Shown in pieces: positions 57,600 to 64,000 of a stretch of DNA of 64,000 nucleotides; the stretch's first letter is position 1; every line of letters begins with the position of its first letter. Source of the DNA: Polytrichum commune (lineage: Eukaryota > Streptophyta > Polytrichopsida > Polytrichales > Polytrichaceae); the NCBI GenBank assembly GCA_950295325.1, contig OX485806.1, positions 38,626,001 through 38,690,000 of the forward strand. The letters run 5' to 3'. The notes beneath the pieces were generated by a model. That model was not told where the DNA came from, searched no databases, and saw only the letters and a program-made list of their open reading frames with translations. A program made the translations under genes and the position numbers.

Positions 57600-57720
57600 C
57601 TTAGGAGATCGCTTTCACGTTGGATTTGTGTGCCGAACAATTCAACATAGTTAAGCTTACTTGTGACATAGAAAGATAAGAACTTGACGCTGTAATCACA
57701 AATCGGAGGCAGTATATATA
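57600..57720. repeat. Short repeat shared with 60285-60400
   Basis: GTGCCGAACAATTCAACATAG, CTTGTGACATAGAAAGATAAG and TTGACGCTGTAATCAC match GTGCCAAACAATTGAACTTG, TCGTGACGTTAAAAGATTAG and TTGACGATGTAATTTCAC in order. The 60.3-kb copy is open on the minus strand (KLHRQMSNLLTSRLSSSAAS) and ends at a donor-like AAATTGCAG|GTACG, so an old gene duplication is possible. Confidence 0.4.
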
Positions 57721-58796
57721 TGTTGAACCTGTCAACATTCTTCATATTAAGAGTACTGCAATGCATTTTCTCGTATCATTCTGAACAGAGAGAATTGTAA
57801 CTATGAGTGCAGAGGTGAAATAAAACAAACAAAAAATAACTCATAGTCGTATATACGCAGGTAAAATGCACTGGAGAGACTAGTGACGACACTAGATTCA
57901 CCAGTAATCTGCAAGTTCTACGATAAAAACACAGAATGAAATTGCAGGGAGCAACACCTGTCCTAAACATTTGAGCTAACACATAATCTGTGCTTGAATG
58001 TCTAGCTTCTTGCAAAGTGCGTTCCATGGTGAATTATTCTCTTCTCCATGCCGTTTCCAAGTGTTGGGTGATGAGCCCATTTTTAAATAATTGAAGATCT
58101 GATCATAGCGATATCGCCTGGAGCATTAAAAGTTCAGAGTTTCCGAACCTCGGGCCTCTCTAAACTTTCTAACTTTCTTACATGAGCCTTCCCAGTATGT
58201 GCAGTGGCAATATGTGTAGCTGAAGCCACTCACTGTTTCAAATTTTTGTATGGATACATGGTGGTTTCTTAACACCCATTGCTACTTTAGCGTTGTAGTC
58301 CTGCCACATTGCAGAACGGGGAATAACAAAGAATTTTGTTTTCCTTGTTTGCAAGGAAAGACTTCTTGTCCAAGATGCATGCGGTGCAAAAGTGACAGGT
58401 TGGACAGAGTTGGTGAACTTTATGTTAGATCTAACTAGAGTTAGAGACTATACTTAGCTAAAGTTTTGGACGATTTAATCCAATTTGCATTACAACAACA
58501 AGGAGCTCTTTGTCAGCCATCATCCAACAGCAGCCATTTTAATAGATGTCCATATATCTACCGTGAGAGAAGTTGTCAGCATGATCCAGAAAGTATTAGT
58601 TTTCAACCTAACAAGGTTCCAATTGACACCGATATTTTGACGTCAAAGCATGGAAAACTTGCACACATAGAACATCGTGTATTTTAGAAAATCGACGATA
58701 TTCCATACTACTGAATTCCAGTTTGTCTCAATTGAGGTATATTTATGAGAGTCGAACAGTTAAAGCAAGTAATAATGTGTACCTTTCACCTTCAAG

Positions 58797-59365
58797 GCTG
58801 GTGCTGATAAATTCCGATCTACTGCAGCAGAGTTCTGCACCCTGTATTTGGTTTATGACGGGTTTATCAAATACAGCAAAGCAGAGGCATGCTCAAAGCG
58901 TCAACACAAAACAGATCGATCGGTTCAGTTAAGCATTAGACTCTCCACTAAGTCAATCTAAACTCCTGTTATGGATTGTGACCCTTCTGATTCTTCGTGG
59001 CCCCAAAAACCATGACGCTCCTCAGACTCCTGTTCAATGCTTTCCCCCCACCTTCATGTTCCATCAGACCAACAACTTCGTTGAGATCTAATTACTAGCA
59101 AAACTAGAATCTCTTTTGACATGTAGGGGCTCTAAATCCTGCAACAACAGTTAATATCCAGATTTATATACAGGATCTCGCCAAAAGCCTTGAATACCAA
59201 AGGCCCTGGTCCTCCAGTTGAGCCAATATTTAAGGCTGGTTCTGATGAATCAAATCTCTGCAGCACATGTTATCTGGTTTAGAAAAGACATACAAAGCAG
59301 AGCCAAACCTAAAATCTCAACAGAACCCCGATCGGTTCAGTTAACTATTAGACTCTCAACATTGA
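58797..59365. repeat. Two direct copies of a 130-150 bp segment
   Basis: 58797-58950 and 59235-59365 both contain AAGGCTGGT-CTGAT, TCTGCAGCA, CTGGTTTA or TTGGTTTA, CAAAGCAGAG, CGATCGGTTCAGTTAA and TTAGACTCTC. They lie about 440 bp apart. Confidence 0.6.
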
Positions 59366-59822
59366 CCGGCCAGCTGCCTTTCAGATGATTGAGGGTTCAA
59401 CACAGCTTGATGGTGATTTTGCCCCTGCCAAGATAAGCAGATCTACAACATTGATGCATGATTGTGCAAATTCAAGACCGTGATAAATGTGATTGGCTGA
59501 GAGAGATGTCGGCTTCTTTTCTTCCAACAACAAGAAACTACTTTCCCAATTTCCTTCTGCACAGATTCTGCGTCTTGCAGGGCTCTTCAGGCCTGGTAGG
59601 TGGCCACTGAAATCTAGCTGGAAGTCTCCATAAGGTGACAATTCTCTCACCCGACAATATGACTAATGGCTTTGAAGAACAATGAGAGAAGCGAAGTAAC
59701 TCCACTACAATCTTTGAGGCTCCAACAGGAGATGCATGGCAGAATGAAGTACATCTTAGGCCCATCCCTCAAGAGGAGTGCAACGCTTGCACTTAATGCC
59801 CTGCAAAAGGCAATGAGAAAAT

Positions 59823-60036
59823 TGTCGCAGACGAGTGCACCTCTCATCCATCTAACGAAAACAAACACCCTGAAATAGTATGTAACCCAGAGGTTACTTT
59901 ATAAAGTTTAATTGGACGCTGATAAAGACTGCAAATTACTCTAGTAGGATACAATTCAAATGACTCCATTACAAATTTAAACCTACAGGGTGCAGGAACA
60001 CAACATCGATGGATGAGAGGTACGCTCGTATGCAAC
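59823..60036. mobile_element. Element with inverted ends, copy B (about 214 bp)
   Basis: The right end GATGGATGAGAGGTACGCTC is mirrored at the left (GATGGATGAGAGGTGCACTC on the minus strand). The left interior (CTGAAATAGTATG) matches copy A at 47404-48460. It looks like an internally deleted relative. Confidence 0.5.
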
Positions 60037-60779
60037 ACTTCCCTCTCGGCCTCATAAGCAACCTGCAAGCAACAAAGCAACTGAGACACACATTCATCTT
60101 TATGTATATCAAAGAAATCATAGAACCAAGCTCACACATGAGTATATTGTATTCACACACACTGAAATTGAAAACGGTATAATCATATACATACATCTTT
60201 CTCAAGATACGTGGCACTAATTAAGCATAATTTGGGACATGTTGAAAGTTTATTCACTGTATAAATTCGTACCTGCAATTTATACAACGAGTCTTTCAGG
60301 TTGCAATTGTGCCAAACAATTGAACTTGCAGCACTCGAGCTGAGTCGTGACGTTAAAAGATTAGACATTTGACGATGTAATTTCACTGGAGGTGGGTTGA
60401 ATGTTGCCTGGTCGCCGTGGTGACAGAAAATAGTTTTGGAAGACGTCACATGTGTCTTCTTGAAAGATTGTGTCGTCTCACATGAGGAAGTGTAGTTACT
60501 GCAATGAGTCATGCCCCTTCGTTCATTATTGGGATTATTCACACTTTTTGGTTGACCCAGCGAATTTCTCTTCCTTTCCTCTACCTGAAATTCTACACCC
60601 TGTGCGTGTACCGCGTTGTCTCTATTGACAATTCAATTTCTACTCCCTTCTCTTTCGATTTACCGGCAATGGTCAGTGATAAGAATCTACTTGAAGTTCC
60701 TCCTTCCTCTCGCTACAGACATTCGCTTCTTAGCCCTTGTCGGTATGAACATCTGTGTGCACTTCGCAACGTCCTTCAG

Positions 60780-60947
60780 TCATGTCAGTATCTCGTGACC
60801 ATTCCCCGCCACTGGGCGGATATTTCTTTGCATCGTCAGTGGGGTTTCCGGAAAGAACCTGCTCGGTTGATTCGAAATGTACTCCACAATCCGCTCGTGA
60901 AACCAGACGGCGGCGTGTATGTTGATGTATGCACCACCCATCAACAC
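60780..60947 (-). CDS. Possible terminal exon, unidentified
   Basis: An acceptor-like GGTGCAAGCAG precedes a 168-nt frame of 55 codons (VLMGGAYINIHAAVWFHERI and on to AGNGHEILT) ending TGA. The composition is protein-like. A plus-strand frame of 170 codons overlaps it, and only one of them, if either, is real. No family is recognised. Confidence 0.3.
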   Translation of the reverse strand: MLMGGAYINIHAAVWFHERIVEYISNQPSRFFPETPLTMQRNIRPVAGNGHEILT

Positions 60948-61242
60948 CTGCTTGCACCAGATCTTTGTTCTTTCGACCGTCTACTATCAACTTCACCTGG
61001 GTTTCGAGTGGTGTGAAACAATAGTCATGAAAGAAGTCTGATTTTAGCACAATGCCTAGTCTGAAAGGGAATACATATGTGGAAATCTTATACTTCTATT
61101 TCTCTATCTGTAGGTCACAATGCCTGTAGAGTCTAAGTTCTCTTTGAGCATCTGTGGCAACGAAACTGGAAGCCGCGCTTTCATAAGGCAGGTAATTCTG
61201 AACAGTGATATAGAAAGAATGCAACTTATTGTAATTGAATCT

Positions 61243-61352
61243 TCAAATTCTCAAATTTGGAGTGTCCAAAAGGACCACATGCAGTTTCTGCCATAGCTCC
61301 CAAGGTAGAGGCTTCAAGAACCCACCCCGCACACAAGCCGAGAGCTCAATGA
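61243..61352 (-). CDS. Possible terminal exon, unidentified
   Basis: AATTTGCTTACAG then a frame reading IELSACVRGGFLKPLPWELW and on to LLDTPNLRI with a TGA. The peptide looks real, but no partner exons could be joined to it. It cannot share a transcript with 60780-60947 downstream unless its stop is skipped. Confidence 0.3.
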
Positions 61353-61399
61353 CTGTAAGCAAATTTGGATCAACTCTACGTACAAACATTTTTCCTAAG

Positions 61400-62901
61400 A
61401 CTACGCCTATGAAAAGAAGACGGCGCATATATGTGCATGTAGCTTTTGAGTCCAAAAGAAGTCTTCAAACTTCAGTAGAGGCCTGGTAGCTCGAATGATC
61501 TCTTGGAGGTCGAGTTGCTCCGCCTTCAGTTGCAAAAGTGGACATCCACAGACACAGGGAGGCCATCCACCTGAAGCTCTCATTTGTGCAATCATTATCA
61601 TTGGCACATTTTAGTCACATGCGGAAAATGTTTGGATGAATATTTGGACATGCTTTCACCAATGAATCCAAAATATCAATTTACATATATCAATTCAATA
61701 TCTTTTGTAATACAAACATCTTACATTTTCCCTGGGCTTCAAAATTGACACTTCATTACTTAATTTTCTTCCTTGCTGCCCTCGGATTAGAATTATTTTC
61801 ATGCTTTCGTCATAGGAGTCTTGCAATCCACTTTTACAAATTCGTGCTTGAAGCTCATATTCATGTCACGAGTTGAAGATGCTTGCATTTCCAACCACTA
61901 CTCCAGGTATGCATATAGGATGGGGTACTGAGACCTCGCATACTCAAGGTTATCTGTAGAATCCTCTATGCATTCCCAAAATTCCTCAAAAGGTTCCTAG
62001 TGTAAAATTAGTTGTTTCCCAAAAAAAAAATGCCCTTGGGTTTATTTCAAGACTGAATTTATCCAGAAGTACATTATCCCAATAAGATGTTGGGATTCCT
62101 CCTTCACATTGTCTCATCACACATGTCTAATGTAGATCACTATAAGCCAGTATTTACGAGGCGCACAAATCACGTGGGTATAACACTCTATCCATGCTCT
62201 CAATAATTGCCCCCTCGCGGTTTGCAGCGTTTTGCTCATTCAATGTAGGGTTTTTATTCCCATTTACTCATGCACTTTTCCCTACAACATTGAGTCTCTT
62301 CTTCGTCATATGCCAATCAAGAACTGCATCTGATGTTTTTTTGAAGCCGACTACAACAACTTTTTGAAGTCTGTAAATGTTTTTCTAGCTGCAACCCGAA
62401 TCTCCATGACTCTACATTTCGATCTATGATATTTGTAAACCCCTTTGCTCATGCAGCAATGACCGTTGTTGGCATGGTGAGCGCACTTGCTAGTGATAGT
62501 GTGAAGCTCATTTGTAAACTCCAATCTGGGGACTCATTGTGTTCCATTTTGAGTGTCCTGTCTACGAGAACTTGTCAAATATTTCTCTTGTACAATAAAT
62601 GTTCGCCATTCACCAAGCTATCCTCTCTGTGGAGTTCATGTGCCTAGTTCAATGGATTGATTTTAGGGACGTCATAGACTGCCACCATGTTTTTCCTTTT
62701 GCATTAGAGTAAAACATTTGATACATATTTGGTAAACTTTATTTTTGACCACAGGGGGTGCACCACACTTGATTTATGTATACATGTGCAAGAACCCCCT
62801 ATTTAATGGGGGGTATTTACCTTCCTTTGGTGAATATTTTCCACCCTATAAGTAGCTGAATTTCTACTGGATGATATTTTCTAACACCCTATTATTATAT
62901 C
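61400..62901. other. Intergenic DNA, no gene recognised
   Basis: No motif-bearing frame. A minus-strand segment near 61480-61560 (LKAEQLDLQEIIRATRPLL) could be an exon but has no clear borders. Confidence 0.35.
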
Positions 62902-63385
62902 CATAACATTAAGTAGTAATGTTAGGAGGGTATCTTTTGAGTACCTGCAATATTACCTCAACAAGAAGGGAAAAGCTTGCAAAGCAAGGGTGAATGAATG
63001 GATATTTAATCAAATATAGTAGCTTCAAAATAATATCAAAGAGGTTTCCAATGCGGGTGTCAGGAGACTTTTCCAAAAAGTGCAACTACCTTTTTGACCT
63101 CACCAACTTTCCCGTTGCTTTATTATAGCTTTTTAGATTTGTTTAGATCGTAATTTAGCCTAGATTAGAACCTTTACCACCACTTGGCATTAGTTTTGTC
63201 CTAAAAACCAACATAACTAATTCTAAGCATTGAAGGTAACTACCCAAATAGATTAAAAATAACCTAAGTAAAATTCAAAGATAGCGCTACCTTTGCTCTT
63301 AAAATACTATCAAACATCAAACCTTCACCCGTCGGTTTGATGCTCTTTTGAGAAGGTCATTCCAAGCTTGCTACTTAGTGTTATG
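62902..63385. mobile_element. MITE with CATAACATTAAGTA ends, copy 2 (484 bp)
   Basis: Starts CATAACATTAAGTAGTAATG, and its minus-strand end reads CATAACACTAAGTAGCAAG. The interior is collinear with 46459-46931 apart from scattered substitutions and small indels. Confidence 0.8.
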
Positions 63386-64000
63386 CAAAAAATTTAGAGT
63401 CGCATAATTATGATCACCTTATCTTATTTATTAGTAGAAATTTTGTATGAATAATCTGCACATATATTACACATACATTACATTGCGCAAATTTTACTTT
63501 GCACATTACACACATACGACCATCATATCATAAACTTTAGCATATTGTGTATGATTCTTGAACCCCCCATGAAACCCTAAATAAGCCGGCCAACCCTTCC
63601 ATCGTTGGATGACGGTATTTTTCATCCAAAGGTGATTGTTTCAACAAATCCATTCACATATCCACATACATTTTTCCTATTTCTCATCTAATGCCATTAA
63701 CGGCAAATGATTTATGTTGAACCTATAAATGAAACAAATCTAAACTTAATTTTATTTATGTAATTTTATATCTAAATAAAAAATACCACAACTTAAGCCA
63801 TACATTACATATAATTCCCAAATTCAAATTTAGAGGACACTATTGTATATCTTAAAAAACTTGTAAAAATTATGTGTCTTGAATAAAATCCACCCTACAT
63901 TTTCTTGCATGTGGTTTTCTACATTTTTGCCAGTGCTTGCCCCTAGTAACTTCGGATAGTTACCTAAACCTCATCATATGTCATGACGTACAATTATGCT
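63386..64000. other. Intergenic DNA, no gene seen
   Basis: AT-rich sequence with no exon-like segment or repeat boundary that I can define. Confidence 0.4.

Noticed and set aside
60038-60062. Minus-strand exon-like segment after TTGCTTGCAG (VAYEAEREV)
   Set aside because: Its sequence runs into the inverted terminal repeat of the element at 59823-60036, so it is better explained as transposon end.
60504-61016. Plus-strand frame of 170 codons
   Set aside because: The minus strand over the same bases has a more protein-like frame with an acceptor and stop; the plus frame has no motif. Neither is certain.
1-64000. CRISPR arrays, bacterial operons, rRNA genes
   Set aside because: No regularly spaced short repeats, no bacterial-type gene packing, and no rRNA-like sequence was seen.

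Overview
The window is a repeat-rich stretch of nuclear DNA from a plant with a large, intron-bearing genome. Three things point to a plant. A many-exon minus-strand gene encodes a THH1/TOM1/TOM3-domain membrane protein, a plant family. The mobile elements are plant types: an L1-like LINE, a copia gag start, a pogo-like transposase and a PIF/Harbinger-like MITE. The remaining DNA is AT-rich and gene-poor. I cannot name the species. The large LINE with 2A-like motifs is unlike the usual seed-plant L1 and RTE elements, so a non-flowering lineage is a reasonable but unproven guess.

Layout. 1-10.3 kb: the TOM1-like gene (minus strand; coding exons from 10312 down to 4464, with a phase-compatible possible last exon at 2588-2722), with several MITE-like repeats in or beside its introns. 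10.4-11.5 kb: possible 3' exons of a second, unidentified minus-strand gene. 12.5-21.3 kb: decayed repeats, including a pogo-like transposase, a 121-bp MITE with TAA target duplications, foldback elements and a repeat family rich in AACCGGTT. 21.5-41.3 kb: a degraded minus-strand L1-like LINE, split by a 13,287-bp plus-strand LINE at 23238-36524. 41.8-43.4 kb: an orphan gag-like reading frame ending in an RGG-rich tail. 44.3-45.7 kb: a tandem duplication of about 0.7 kb. 46-64 kb: MITEs, a family with long inverted ends, a copia gag start, and unidentified exon-like pieces at 57-61.5 kb.

The centrepiece is the 13.3-kb element. It is bounded by an exact 11-bp target duplication (TTATCAACGAG) and ends in a stem-loop followed by a TTC-repeat tail. 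ORF1 is 698 codons and overlaps the next frame by ATGAATAG. That frame carries two separate 2A-like ribosome-skipping motifs (CGDIQLNPGP and CGDIHPNPGP). An apurinic-type endonuclease follows, then reverse transcriptase (YADD), RNase H, a CCHC motif and a C-terminal PD...E region that looks like a restriction-like endonuclease. This resembles the dual-endonuclease Dualen/RandI type described from green algae. The copy is probably inactive: its second ORF is interrupted by an in-frame stop and by frame changes, most of them at long C runs. Removing the element and one copy of the duplication puts the host LINE's reading frame back in register, so the order of insertion is clear.
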